35,704 nucleotides of DNA from DAOUAT01 sp964551735 (GTDB lineage Bacteria > Chloroflexota > Anaerolineae > CG2-30-64-16), in assembly GCA_964551735.1 (NCBI GenBank), contig CAZKEF010000052.1, positions 1-35,704 on the forward strand, read 5' to 3'. Positions 1 to 7,891 of this stretch are shown here, one piece after another (positions within the stretch are counted from its first letter, which is position 1; every line of letters begins with the position of its first letter). A model generated the notes under the pieces. It was not told the DNA's origin and made no database searches. It worked only from the letters and a program-made list of their open reading frames with translations. Both the position numbers and the translations under genes were made by a program.

Positions 1-333
1 GTGCGCCACCTCGGCGCGCAACGCCAGGTCGGCCACCAGCTCGCCGTCGTGATGCCCCAGGAAGAAGACGTTGCGGATGCCCAGCGCGGCCGCGCCGGCC
101 AGGGTTTCCTGGCGACGGGTGGCAGCCAGCGTCTCACGCGTGAAACCGGGGTCGTGGGTGCCGATGTCGCCGTCGGTGCACAGCAGCAGGGCTACCTCGG
201 CCCCGCGCGCCATCAGCAGCGCCACCGTGCCGCCGCAGGTGGTCTCCAGGTCATCAGGATGCGCAGCGACGACCAGGACGCGGCGCACATCGCCGCCGAA
301 TTGGGTTATGTCGAAGGTCGGTGTGTCGGACAT
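1..333 (-). CDS. PIG-L/LmbE family deacetylase, N-terminal part (cut by window edge)
   Basis: The reading frame opens at ATG 333-331 on the minus strand and runs off the left edge, so only 111 codons are visible. The start is MSDTPTFD, followed at about residues 19-27 by VVAAHPDDLE. AHPDDxE is the zinc-binding signature of the PIG-L/LmbE family. A second family-typical stretch, FFLGHHDGELV, lies near residues 91-101. Members are Zn-dependent N-acetyl-sugar deacetylases, such as GlcNAc-PI or mycothiol/bacillithiol precursor deacetylases. The exact substrate cannot be inferred from the N-terminus. A purine-rich stretch (GAGAAGAACGA) precedes the ATG. The gene is separated from the flotillin genes by 318 bp containing a large imperfect inverted repeat, so it may form its own unit. 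Confidence 0.88.
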   Translation of the reverse strand, partial: MSDTPTFDITQFGGDVRRVLVVAAHPDDLETTCGGTVALLMARGAEVALLLCTDGDIGTHDPGFTRETLAATRRQETLAGAAALGIRNVFFLGHHDGELVADLALRAEVAH

Positions 334-651
334 TCGTTCTTCTCTATGGTTCACCAGTCAGTATCCTGAGCGGACCGGAGCCGCCCCGCGGTTCGGGCGG
401 TCGTCCATGCCGGGCGGGCCGCCACGGCCCCCTCGGGTGAAAACGTGATTGCGGTCAGCGGCCGGCATTTTCAGGACAGCGCCCAGGTCGCGGCGACACA
501 AGCAGAGACAAAAACTGGAACGCGGGGAGCCTGCCCCGCAGTTTAAGGCACGACGCGGATACCGCGGAGGCCGCGGACAGGCCCAGATTTTGTCCGCGTC
601 CTCCGCGTCGTCTGCGTAGTCCGCGTCCCCTTATCGGGTTAGGACGCTTTG
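334..651. other. Intergenic stretch between deacetylase and flotillin genes
   Basis: No convincing reading frame was found in these 318 bp. The notable content is a repeat-built imperfect hairpin at about 552-628, annotated separately. The remainder is GC-rich sequence with no promoter I can support. The deacetylase gene on its left probably has its own promoter here, but no clear -35/-10 pair was recognised. Confidence 0.6.
552..628. repeat. Imperfect inverted repeat made of GTCCGCGTC-type nonamers
   Basis: The right half is a run of related 9-mers (GTCCGCGTC, CTCCGCGTC, GTCTGCGTA, GTCCGCGTC; 592-627). The left half carries the same motif in reverse complement. The best stem pairs 564-578 (GCGGAGGCCGCGGAC) with 592-606 (GTCCGCGTCCTCCGC), with one mismatch in 15 and a 13-nt loop. 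On the minus strand it follows the stop codon of the flotillin gene, so it could end or protect that transcript. No U-run follows it, so a standard intrinsic terminator is not supported. Confidence 0.6.
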
Positions 652-1878
652 CTACGCGCCTACCGCTCCCAGCAGCTTTCCGATCCGCTCATTCAGGTTC
701 GCGTCCAGCGCGCTGGGGTGGATGGCGGAGATCGGGCCTTCGTGCGGCCGGCCGCCGGCGATCACCGTCACGTGCTCCACCGGGAACAGGCCCAAGGTTT
801 GTGCGAATGGCTCGATCATGTCGCCGAATTTTTCGATCATGTACGCGGTGATGCCCTGGTCGCCGCCGCTCTGCACGATAGCGATGGTGCGGGCCATCTG
901 GGTGAGCTCGGCCTGCGCCTGGCCGCGGATGCCGGCAGCCTCGGCCAAAGCGTTTTCCACCATCTTCTGCCGTGCAGCCTGCGCGGGCACCAGGGTGTTG
1001 GCCTGGAGCTGTGCTTTCACCATTTCGATGCGCTGCTTCTCGGCTTCGATCTGGGCGCGCACGCCCGCCACTTCCGACTCGGCGTTGCGAGTCGCTTGTT
1101 GCACGCCGATCGCCCCACGTTGCCGCTCCTGGGCGAGCTGGACCTTGGTTTGCGCCTCGATGTTTTGGCGCTCGTTTTCCAGTTCGCGGACGGTGACCTC
1201 GGCGCGGCGCTCCTCCTCCTGCTCCTTCGCCGTTGCACGCGCCATCGCTTTGGCCTCGCGTGACTGGGTCTCGGCGTTGGCGGTCTGCACCCGCTTCAGC
1301 AGTGCGATGTACAGGTCGGGTTCCTTCACTCCCTCCAGCCGGTGATCGTCCACGTCCGCGATGTTCATGGTGGTGATCTCCAGGCCAATCCCTTCCAGGT
1401 CCGACTTGCAGACGCGGATCATGTTCTGGATCAGGCGGTCTTTGTGGCTCATCACCTCTTCAGGCGTCATCGCGGCGATGGAGTCGCGCAGGTGGCCTTC
1501 GATGATGGAGGTGGCGATGCCGCGCAGCTCGTTCCAGTCAGCGGTCATGTGCAAGATGCGTTTGACCGCGTTAATCAGCCCGCGCTCCGACTTGGCTACG
1601 GCGAAGCTGACCGTGGCTTTCACGGTGAGGGGCACGATCCCCTTGGCGATGGCAGACTCGACCACGACGGTGGTGGTTTGTGGGGTCAGGTCCATGGTGG
1701 AGAAGCGGTTGATCAGCGGCAGTACGAACACGCGGCCGCCGCGATAGGTGCGGAAGCCGTCCCCTTTGCCGTGCACCACCGCCAGGCGGCTGGGCGGCAC
1801 CAGCTTCATCTTCATGATCACCTGGAGCACCAGGGTGAGGACGATCAGCAGCCCCAGTGTTACGAGAAATGCCAGCAT
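652..1878 (-). CDS. SPFH/Band-7 (flotillin-like) membrane protein
   Basis: This is a 408-aa protein. A single N-terminal hydrophobic segment (about residues 3-22) anchors it, followed by a Band-7/SPFH domain (about 25-190). A long charged, Ala/Glu/Gln/Arg-rich coiled coil follows (about 195-320), then a C-terminal oligomerisation-type segment. Flotillins scaffold ordered membrane microdomains and are usually paired with an NfeD protein. Here the gene is the third of an NfeD-SPFH-SPFH operon. Its ATG lies one base after the stop codon of the preceding SPFH gene. A strong ribosome-binding site (AAGGAGGTG) sits inside the end of that upstream gene, which supports the start. It may form hetero-oligomers with its neighbour. 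Confidence 0.85.
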   Translation of the reverse strand: MLAFLVTLGLLIVLTLVLQVIMKMKLVPPSRLAVVHGKGDGFRTYRGGRVFVLPLINRFSTMDLTPQTTTVVVESAIAKGIVPLTVKATVSFAVAKSERGLINAVKRILHMTADWNELRGIATSIIEGHLRDSIAAMTPEEVMSHKDRLIQNMIRVCKSDLEGIGLEITTMNIADVDDHRLEGVKEPDLYIALLKRVQTANAETQSREAKAMARATAKEQEEERRAEVTVRELENERQNIEAQTKVQLAQERQRGAIGVQQATRNAESEVAGVRAQIEAEKQRIEMVKAQLQANTLVPAQAARQKMVENALAEAAGIRGQAQAELTQMARTIAIVQSGGDQGITAYMIEKFGDMIEPFAQTLGLFPVEHVTVIAGGRPHEGPISAIHPSALDANLNERIGKLLGAVGA

Positions 1879-1879
1879 C

Positions 1880-3262
1880 TTACACCTCCTTCCCTGTCGG
1901 CGCTGGGCTCGCGGCCAGGAACTGCCGGATATCCACGCCGAAGCCGGCCTGGAACTGCTGCAGGAAATGCACCATCGCGGCCGGGCCGCGGTTCACGGCA
2001 TTGTTGAAGCCATCCTGCTCATCCAGCACCAGGAGCTGGTCCACCTTCTGCTCGCTGGCGTAGAGCTGGTAGGCCTCGAACAGCTTGGGCAACTGCGATA
2101 CGAACAGCGCGATCCGGCCGGCGTCGCCGGCATCGCGCAGCAGCCCCACCTTCTGTTCCAACAATTCGTTGTGCGCTTGCTGCACGATCTTCACGGCCTC
2201 AGCCTCGCCCGCGGCGTTGATCTCGGCCGCCTGGCGTTGCGCTTCGGCAGCGACGGTGACCTCCGATTGGTTCTTCAGCTTTTGCAGATCGATCTTCATT
2301 TCCTCGACCTGGCGCTGGCCCTGGCTCTCCGCCTGGGTGATGGCGCTGTCGGCCTCCAGCTTGGCCCGGTGCACCTCGGCCTCGCACTGGCGGCGGTAAA
2401 GCTCAACCTCCTGCCGGGCGGCCAGGATGCGCTCGTTGGCACGGTTCTCGGCCACCGACATACGGCGTTTGGCGTCCGACTCGGCGCGCTCGGCCTGGGC
2501 CCGCAGCCGGGCCTCTTCGATCTCCACTTGCTGCCGTTTGTGTGACAGGGTCTTGTTCGCCAGATTGGCGATGTAGTTCGAGGTATCCCAAATGCGCTGG
2601 AGCGCTACGGAGACCACCTCCATGCCGAACGCGCTCAGGTCCTCCTGACAGTCATCCAACAGGAACTTGCGGAAGATGGCGCGCTCGCCCTCAGCATCCG
2701 CGGCGGCGCGCGCCTGGGCTGCTGCGCTTTGGCCAGTGTTGGCGCCCAACTCCTGGTCCGAGACCCCCTCAGCGCTCTCCACCATGCCGATGGCTTGCAG
2801 GGGGGTCGTCTTGTTCAGTGCGGCCCGGAAGTTGCCGATCATGGTCTGCTGGATCTGCTCCTGGATCTGCCCCCGCGATTTGCCCAGCAGTTGCTGCACC
2901 GCGCTGTACAGCAGCGTTTCGTTCAAGTCGTCAATGCACACGCACGCGGTGGCGTCCGCGCCCACACTGATGCCGTTGGCCGAGTTGACCCCCTCGATGC
3001 GCACGTTTATGGGCAGGATGGTCAGGTCAACGGTGTGCGCGGTTTGCAGGAACGGGATGACCAAGGTCCAGCCGCCCTTCTGGATGCGAAAGCCGTACTT
3101 GCGGCCGTCCACCTCGGTTTCGACGCCGCCCGTGACCACCATAATGTGATTGGACGGGCAGACCCGGATCAGCGACCGGAGCAGGGCCAGGATGCCCAAG
3201 AAGACGAGCAGGGCCAGCAGTCCCCCCAGCAGGCCGCCTGCGATACTGGTCAGGTCTGACAT
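1880..3262 (-). CDS. SPFH/Band-7 (flotillin-like) membrane protein, second paralog
   Basis: This is a 460-aa protein. A hydrophobic N-terminal helix (about residues 8-32) is followed by CPSNHIMVVTGG, the usual entry into a flotillin SPFH domain (about 33-235). A long coiled coil rich in Ala/Glu/Arg/Gln follows (about 245-390). The C-terminal tail is hydrophobic/Gln-rich and probably drives oligomerisation. It is larger than the downstream paralog and clearly distinct, so the two are not a fresh duplication. The ribosome-binding site AAGGAG lies upstream of the ATG and overlaps the end of the NfeD gene (15-bp gap). An out-of-frame ATG five bases earlier was discounted. The expected role is inner-membrane microdomain scaffolding with the NfeD partner. 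Confidence 0.85.
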   Translation of the reverse strand: MSDLTSIAGGLLGGLLALLVFLGILALLRSLIRVCPSNHIMVVTGGVETEVDGRKYGFRIQKGGWTLVIPFLQTAHTVDLTILPINVRIEGVNSANGISVGADATACVCIDDLNETLLYSAVQQLLGKSRGQIQEQIQQTMIGNFRAALNKTTPLQAIGMVESAEGVSDQELGANTGQSAAAQARAAADAEGERAIFRKFLLDDCQEDLSAFGMEVVSVALQRIWDTSNYIANLANKTLSHKRQQVEIEEARLRAQAERAESDAKRRMSVAENRANERILAARQEVELYRRQCEAEVHRAKLEADSAITQAESQGQRQVEEMKIDLQKLKNQSEVTVAAEAQRQAAEINAAGEAEAVKIVQQAHNELLEQKVGLLRDAGDAGRIALFVSQLPKLFEAYQLYASEQKVDQLLVLDEQDGFNNAVNRGPAAMVHFLQQFQAGFGVDIRQFLAASPAPTGKEV

Positions 3263-3277
3263 ATCATGAGCTCCTTT

Positions 3278-3988
3278 CTAGCGAACGTATACGCACGCAT
3301 CCGTCACCCGCACGATGCGCACCGGTTCCCCTTTGGCGAACTGCTTGCCGGGTTCCGCCGCCAGGGCGAAGCGGTCGGTGACGTTCAACCCGCTCTTGAT
3401 GCGCACTTTGCCCATGGTGTCGTGATCCAACGGCACCACCACGGTCGCTTCTGCGGTCAACAGCTCCTCGCGGGCGATCTGCGAGTCGGTATCGCGGCGC
3501 TGGAAGCGGAAGAACGCCTGCGCCAGGAACACCGCAGCCAGCCCCACAGGCACGGCCAGGCCCAGGCTGAGCAGTGGGCTGCGGCCGGTCGCCATGCTGA
3601 CCCAGCCGGTGGGGCCGAAGCCCAGGCAGAAGTACACCAGCAGCCGCAGGTAGGCAAGCACCGACAGGATCGGGGCCGCATGGCCGGCGTGCGCGTGGTC
3701 GTGACCCGCATCTACGTCGTCACCGTGGCTGAGATGTACATCGTCGCCGCCGTCGCCAACGTGATCCAGGGCCGCGGCCGCGTCAGCTTCAAGGTGTCCC
3801 GCGTCCCCCTCGTGGCTGTCCAACACGCCGAACAGGTCCAACATCACGACGCCGGCAGAGAACACCGTCGCCGCGACGAAGATCTGGCGCGCAATCTGGG
3901 CATCGAAGATCTGGACGGCCAACGCCACTGCGATCAAGCCCAGGAAGAGCGCCAGGACGACAAAAAACACAATGCGCGTTCGGCTCAT
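3278..3988 (-). CDS. NfeD-like membrane protein with His/Asp-rich loop
   Basis: The 236-aa protein has hydrophobic segments at about residues 6-26, 36-54, 108-127 and 138-160, then a soluble C-terminal domain (about 170-236). That domain looks like the OB-fold of NfeD/YuaF proteins (VVVPLDHDTMGKVRIKSG, then GEPVRIVRV). NfeD proteins are the usual partners of flotillins, and this one heads the operon. The start is supported by AAGGAGGTG eight bases before the ATG. The loop between the second and third hydrophobic segments (57-103) is unusual: nine histidines (59, 65, 76, 85, 88, 96, 98, 100, 103) among about thirteen acidic residues. This resembles metal-binding loops, but no metal role is known for this family. 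Confidence 0.78.
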   Translation of the reverse strand: MSRTRIVFFVVLALFLGLIAVALAVQIFDAQIARQIFVAATVFSAGVVMLDLFGVLDSHEGDAGHLEADAAAALDHVGDGGDDVHLSHGDDVDAGHDHAHAGHAAPILSVLAYLRLLVYFCLGFGPTGWVSMATGRSPLLSLGLAVPVGLAAVFLAQAFFRFQRRDTDSQIAREELLTAEATVVVPLDHDTMGKVRIKSGLNVTDRFALAAEPGKQFAKGEPVRIVRVTDACVYVR

Positions 3989-4010
3989 GCTTCACCTCCT
4001 TGTCGTGGAT

Positions 4011-4019
4011 ATTGTACCA
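4011..4019 (-). promoter_or_regulatory. Extended -10 promoter candidate for the NfeD-flotillin operon
   Basis: Read on the minus strand, TGGTACAAT is an extended -10 element (TGnTATAAT type). It lies about 22 bases before the NfeD start codon. No good -35 is visible at 16-18 bp, which is acceptable for extended -10 promoters. Confidence 0.5.
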
Positions 4020-4106
4020 CATTTTTCCGCAATAGATGCAGGGGCTGGAAGGTGCTTGCCCTTTGATGGCCGCGATTCTGCATCACTACATAGGCTTGAT
4101 ATCGGT

Positions 4107-4137
4107 TATAATGTCCATGTTTTACCGAGATGTCGGT
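4107..4137 (+). promoter_or_regulatory. -10 box and operator-like inverted repeat before the oxidoreductase gene
   Basis: A perfect TATAAT stands at 4107-4112. Eleven bases downstream is a perfect inverted repeat ACCGA-GATG-TCGGT (4124-4137), placed where a repressor would block the start of transcription. A further TCGGT at 4102-4106 could pair with the first ACCGA. The -35 region is poor. The operator role is inferred from position only. Confidence 0.45.
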
Positions 4138-4155
4138 GAGTCGAAGGAGGCATTC

Positions 4156-5169
4156 ATGCGTTTTGCGATCATCGGGGTTGGAAACATTGCACCGATCCAT
4201 GCCGCTGCCATCGGCGGCGTGCCGGGCGCAGAACTGGTGGCCGTCGCCACGCGTGACGAGAGCCGCGGCCGCGCGTTCGTGGCCGCGCACGGCGGCACGT
4301 GGCACGCCGATTACAAAGTGCTGCTGGCGCAGGCCAGACCGGACATCGTTGCCATCTGCACCCCGCACGACCTCCACGCGCCGATGGCGCTGGACGCGGC
4401 CGGGGCCGGCGCGCACGTGCTGTGCGAGAAGCCTTTGGCGCGCAACGTTGCCGAATGCGACGCCATGATTGCAGCGTGCGACCGGGCCGGCGTCAGGCTG
4501 GGCGTGGCCTTCCAAAGTCGGTTCGAGCCGCTCGCGATCCGCTTGAAGGCCGCACTGGATGCCGAACGGCTGGGACGCCTGTTGTGGACCAGCGCCAACA
4601 CGCTCTGGCTTCGCTCTGACGCCTACTACCGCAGCGGGCCGTGGCGCGGCACCTGGGCGCATGAAGGCGGCGGCGTGCTGATCAACCAGGCCATCCACGC
4701 CATTGATCTGTTGATCTGGCTGGCCGGGTCGCCCGAGCGCGTCACCGCCAGGACGCGCACCTTGAACCACGCCATCGAGGTCGAAGACGCGGCCCTGGCC
4801 ATGCTGGAGTACGCCGATGGCCGGCTGGGCCTGATCCAGGCGACCACGATCGCGCATCCCGGCTACCCTGAGCGGCTGGAGTTTTACGGCTCGTCCGGCA
4901 GCGCGGTCTACGACAAGGGGCAGGCCCGGCTGGAATGGCATCTGACCGATCCGGTGGAGGACTATTACGAGGAGGCTGAGGTGAGCAGTGGCGCGGCCCG
5001 GCCGATGGACATCACCGCCGCCGGCCATACGGCCCTTTACAACGAGTTCGTCGCAGCCATCCGCGCAGGCCGGCCTTCCTTGGTAGATGGCCGCGAGGGT
5101 CGGCGCAGCGTCGCCCTGGTGGAGGCGATCTATCGGGCGGCCGCTTCGGGGAGCCCCGTTACGCTGTGA
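4156..5169 (+). CDS. Gfo/Idh/MocA-family NAD(P)-dependent oxidoreductase
   Basis: The 337-aa protein begins MRFAIIGVGNIA, the Rossmann GxGxxA dinucleotide motif. At about residues 91-99 it has HVLCEKPLA, the EKP motif that carries the catalytic/cofactor lysine of this family. A C-terminal alpha/beta domain (about 122-330) follows, with GGGVLINQAIHAIDLL, which includes the family's active-site His/Asp region. Members oxidise or reduce sugars, inositols and sugar acids. The frame is open further upstream, but AAGGAGG at 4144-4150 fixes the start at 4156. The gene converges with the minus-strand TIM-barrel gene and overlaps it by 11 bp. The context (IolB-like and IolE/I-like neighbours) suggests a polyol or sugar-acid dehydrogenase. 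The substrate is unknown. Confidence 0.85.
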   Translation: MRFAIIGVGNIAPIHAAAIGGVPGAELVAVATRDESRGRAFVAAHGGTWHADYKVLLAQARPDIVAICTPHDLHAPMALDAAGAGAHVLCEKPLARNVAECDAMIAACDRAGVRLGVAFQSRFEPLAIRLKAALDAERLGRLLWTSANTLWLRSDAYYRSGPWRGTWAHEGGGVLINQAIHAIDLLIWLAGSPERVTARTRTLNHAIEVEDAALAMLEYADGRLGLIQATTIAHPGYPERLEFYGSSGSAVYDKGQARLEWHLTDPVEDYYEEAEVSSGAARPMDITAAGHTALYNEFVAAIRAGRPSLVDGREGRRSVALVEAIYRAAASGSPVTL

Positions 5170-5977
5170 GGGTGTGACTTGACCGCAGGTGGGCGATCGC
5201 CCGCTGCGCGGCCGTATCGGCGTCGGGCAGGGGCATGAACTCACCGGAGACAAAGCCGCGGTAGTCGCGTGTTGCTAACACGCCCAGGATGTGCGCGAAG
5301 TCCAAGTGGCCGGCGCCGGGATACCAACGGTTCGAGTCAGCCACATGGACGTGAAACAGCCGGTCGCCGGCCGCCATCATACCCTCTGCGATGGACGGCT
5401 CCTCGATGTTGGCGTGAAATGTGTCGAAGAGCAGCCCCAGGTTCGCGGCGCCCACGCGCCCGATCAGCGCCAGCCCTTGCGCCACGGTGTTGACCAGCGT
5501 CGTCTCGTAGCGGTTCAGCGGCTCCAACGCCAGGCGCACGCCGTTAACCTCCGCCGCGGTGCAGCACTCGCCCAGCGCGGCGGAGGTCCACGCCAGCGCC
5601 TGGGCCTCGCTCACGCCCGGCTGCACCTGGCCGCGCAGCAGGCCGATGATGATGAGTGCATCCAGTCGCCGCGCGAGCGGGATGTGTGCCTTCGTCCGCT
5701 CGATGGCAGCCCGCCGCACGACTGGGTTGGGGTCGGAGAAAGAAAGCCGCTCCTCACCCCAGGCCTGGCCCGTGCCGATGGCGGGGATGGTCAAACCATG
5801 TGCCTGAACCAGGTTAGCCAGCGCCTCCGCATTCACGGCCCGCGGGTCGCGGATCGCCAGCTCAACGCCATCGTAGCCCCAGCCCGCGATCTTCGCCAGG
5901 TTAGCCTCGATGTCGCCCTTGAACGTGGCAGCTTCGAATCGCGCTTGTTGGACGGAGAGGACAACGCTGAGTTTCAT
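5159..5977 (-). CDS. Sugar phosphate isomerase/epimerase-like TIM-barrel protein
   Basis: The 272-aa protein belongs to the xylose-isomerase-like/AP-endonuclease-2 superfamily (IolE, IolI, hydroxypyruvate isomerase, tagatose epimerase relatives). Typical strands carry metal ligands: WGYDGVELAI near the N-terminus, LALEPLNRYETTLVNT (Glu at about residue 143), LLFDTFHANIEE (Asp/His at about 180), HVHVADSNRWYPG (His at about 206) and FVSGEFMPLPD (the final Glu). The frame opens further upstream, but MKLSVVLSVQQ at 5977 is preferred: it gives the normal domain start and its ATG overlaps the previous gene's TGA (ATGA). Translational coupling to the second isomerase-like gene suggests consecutive or alternative isomerisation steps. 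Confidence 0.83.
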   Translation of the reverse strand: MKLSVVLSVQQARFEAATFKGDIEANLAKIAGWGYDGVELAIRDPRAVNAEALANLVQAHGLTIPAIGTGQAWGEERLSFSDPNPVVRRAAIERTKAHIPLARRLDALIIIGLLRGQVQPGVSEAQALAWTSAALGECCTAAEVNGVRLALEPLNRYETTLVNTVAQGLALIGRVGAANLGLLFDTFHANIEEPSIAEGMMAAGDRLFHVHVADSNRWYPGAGHLDFAHILGVLATRDYRGFVSGEFMPLPDADTAAQRAIAHLRSSHTLTA

Positions 5978-6795
5978 TGCTCCCCAAACGTTTGACGCAG
6001 CCATGCCAGGCAGGCGGCGACGACAGGTTCCGGGTCGAGCACATACTGCATCCCCAGCTCGGCCGCCACGTAGCCGGTGTAGCCGGACTGTTTGAGCGCG
6101 GCGGCGAACGGAGCAAAGTCAATCGTGCCAGCGCCCGGCGCCAGGTGCGCGTCGGCCGAGCCGTCGTTGTCATCCAGGTCTACGTGCCCCAGCAGCGGCC
6201 CCAGCTTCGCCACTCCTGCGGCCAGGTCTTCGCCGTTGACGTGCAGATGCCCTGTGTCCAGCAGGATGCCGAGCTGCGGGTCGCCGATCTCCCGGACCAT
6301 CCGCAGGCCGTCGTCCAGCGTCAAGATCTGGTTCGACTCGAAGCGGTGCGCCGGCTCGATGTAAAGCCGCAGCCCCATGCCGCGCATGTACTCCAAGATT
6401 TCGCTGATGCTGCGACGCAGGCGTTCCCAGCCCAGCTCCGGCGGCTGGTCGAACAGGCTCATGCCTGCGCACACGTGGACCGACGGCGCGTCAAGCAGCA
6501 GCGCGTTATCCACGTTATCCATGATGTAACGCACGCTATCCCGCCGCACCTTCTCGTTGGACGAAGCCAGCAGCGACGGGTAGCGGAACTGGGCCGGGAT
6601 GACGTGGCAGACTGCCATGTTGTATTCGGCCAGCAGGTCGCGAATCTCCGGCAGGTGCGCGTGCAGATCTTGCCGGTACATATGCGGCCGGCCGCCCCAA
6701 ACCGCGATCCCATCGTAACCCAGCCGGCCCAGGCTGCGGATGGCGTATGGGAGCGAGTAGTTGTGGTAGACGAAAGAGGACTGCGCGAATTTCAT
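5974..6795 (-). CDS. Sugar phosphate isomerase/epimerase-like TIM-barrel protein
   Basis: The 273-aa protein starts MKFAQSSFVYHNYSL, followed by LGYDGIAVWGGRPH. Metal-site-type segments follow in the order expected for the xylose-isomerase-like superfamily: LRLYIEPAHRFESN (Glu), LGILLDTGHLHVNGED (Asp/His), LGHVDLDDNDG (His/Asp) and YVAAELGMQYV (final Glu). It resembles FrlC-type 3-epimerases and IolE/IolI-like proteins; the exact reaction is unknown. A Shine-Dalgarno-like CAGGAGCG precedes the ATG. The gene is 76 bp downstream of the ABC-transporter ATPase gene, probably in the same long minus-strand transcript, and overlaps the next TIM-barrel gene by 4 bp. Confidence 0.83.
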   Translation of the reverse strand: MKFAQSSFVYHNYSLPYAIRSLGRLGYDGIAVWGGRPHMYRQDLHAHLPEIRDLLAEYNMAVCHVIPAQFRYPSLLASSNEKVRRDSVRYIMDNVDNALLLDAPSVHVCAGMSLFDQPPELGWERLRRSISEILEYMRGMGLRLYIEPAHRFESNQILTLDDGLRMVREIGDPQLGILLDTGHLHVNGEDLAAGVAKLGPLLGHVDLDDNDGSADAHLAPGAGTIDFAPFAAALKQSGYTGYVAAELGMQYVLDPEPVVAACLAWLRQTFGEQ

Positions 6796-6871
6796 GACGC
6801 TCCTGACCGATGACGGCCGACCGTTGACGGCAACCCCAATACCAAAACCCTATCCCTAATCCCCAGCCGAT

Positions 6872-7891
6872 TTACACCATGCCCGCCATGTTCAGCTCAT
6901 CGGCCCGGTGACAGGCGGCGAAGTGGCCGGGCGTGATCTCCCGATAGCTCGGCGCCTCCGTCTTGCAGCGGTCAATGCAATAGGTGCAGCGCGGGTGGAA
7001 GTAACAGCCCGAGGGCGGATGGGCCGGGCTGGCGACTTCGCCGGGCAGCTCCACGTTGCCGGTCTTGATGCGCGGATCGGCCACCGGCAACGCTGCCAGC
7101 AACGCCGCCGTGTAGGGATGGCGGGGCCGGGCGAACAGTTCGTTGGCTGTCGCGGTTTCCACGATCTTGCCGACATACATCACGGTCACGCGATCGCAGA
7201 TGTGCTTAACCACGCTCAGGTTGTGGGAGACGAACAGGTAAGTAAGTTGTAAGCGTTTTTGCAGGTCGAGCAGGAGGTTCAACGTTTGCGCCTGCACCGA
7301 GACATCCAGTGCGGACACCGGCTCATCCGCCACAACTAGTCGTGGATTGAGGGCCAAGGCGCGCGCGATGCCGATGCGCTGGCGTTGCCCGCCGCTGAAG
7401 GCATGTGGGAAGCGCTGCATGAACTCGGGCCGCAGCCCTACCAGCCGCAGCAGCTCGGCGACGCGCTCCTCGCGCTGCCGCCGGCTGCGCATCCCAGCGA
7501 TAAGCAACGGTTCGCCGACGATATCGAAGAGGGTCATGCGGGGGTTCAACGAGCCGTAGGGATCCTGGAAGATCATCTGCATCTGCGAACGCAGCGGCTT
7601 TAACTCTTCGCGGGTCAGCCGGGCCAGATCAACTGTATCGCCATTCTTGGTGTGGAAGAGCATCTGACCTGATGTTGGGTCGAGCGCCCGCAGGATGCAC
7701 CGGGAAGCGGTGGTTTTACCGCATCCGCTTTCGCCCACCAGCCCCAGCGTCTCGCCTTCGTTAATGAAGAAGTTGATGTCATCCACGGCCCGGACGTAGC
7801 CCACCGTCTTGCGCAGGAAGCCCTTGCGGATGGGGAAGAACTTACGCAGATCTTTGACCTCTAGCAGTGGTCGGGGGGTGTTGTTCATCAT
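6872..7891 (-). CDS. Opp/Dpp-type ABC transporter ATPase (OppF/DppF-like)
   Basis: This is a 339-aa cytoplasmic ATPase. Walker A is GESGCGKTT at about residues 53-61. The ABC signature SGGQRQRIGIARAL is near 161-174, with the Walker B region ADEPVSALD about 185-193. The C-terminal extension carries the Cys-containing motif SGCYFHPRCTYCIDRC typical of Opp/Dpp ATPases, which in some homologs binds an iron-sulfur cluster. The start overlaps the stop codon of the partner ATPase gene by 4 bp. With the adjacent ATPase, two permeases and the upstream lipoprotein it forms a complete Opp/Dpp-type importer. In this sugar-gene context it more likely imports an oligosaccharide or glycoside than a peptide, as known for thermophile relatives. 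Confidence 0.9.
   Translation of the reverse strand: MMNNTPRPLLEVKDLRKFFPIRKGFLRKTVGYVRAVDDINFFINEGETLGLVGESGCGKTTASRCILRALDPTSGQMLFHTKNGDTVDLARLTREELKPLRSQMQMIFQDPYGSLNPRMTLFDIVGEPLLIAGMRSRRQREERVAELLRLVGLRPEFMQRFPHAFSGGQRQRIGIARALALNPRLVVADEPVSALDVSVQAQTLNLLLDLQKRLQLTYLFVSHNLSVVKHICDRVTVMYVGKIVETATANELFARPRHPYTAALLAALPVADPRIKTGNVELPGEVASPAHPPSGCYFHPRCTYCIDRCKTEAPSYREITPGHFAACHRADELNMAGMV

Noticed and set aside
3985..5253. 422-codon minus-strand frame opposite the Gfo/Idh/MocA gene
   Set aside because: It is antisense to a gene with Rossmann and EKP motifs and has no coding signals of its own.
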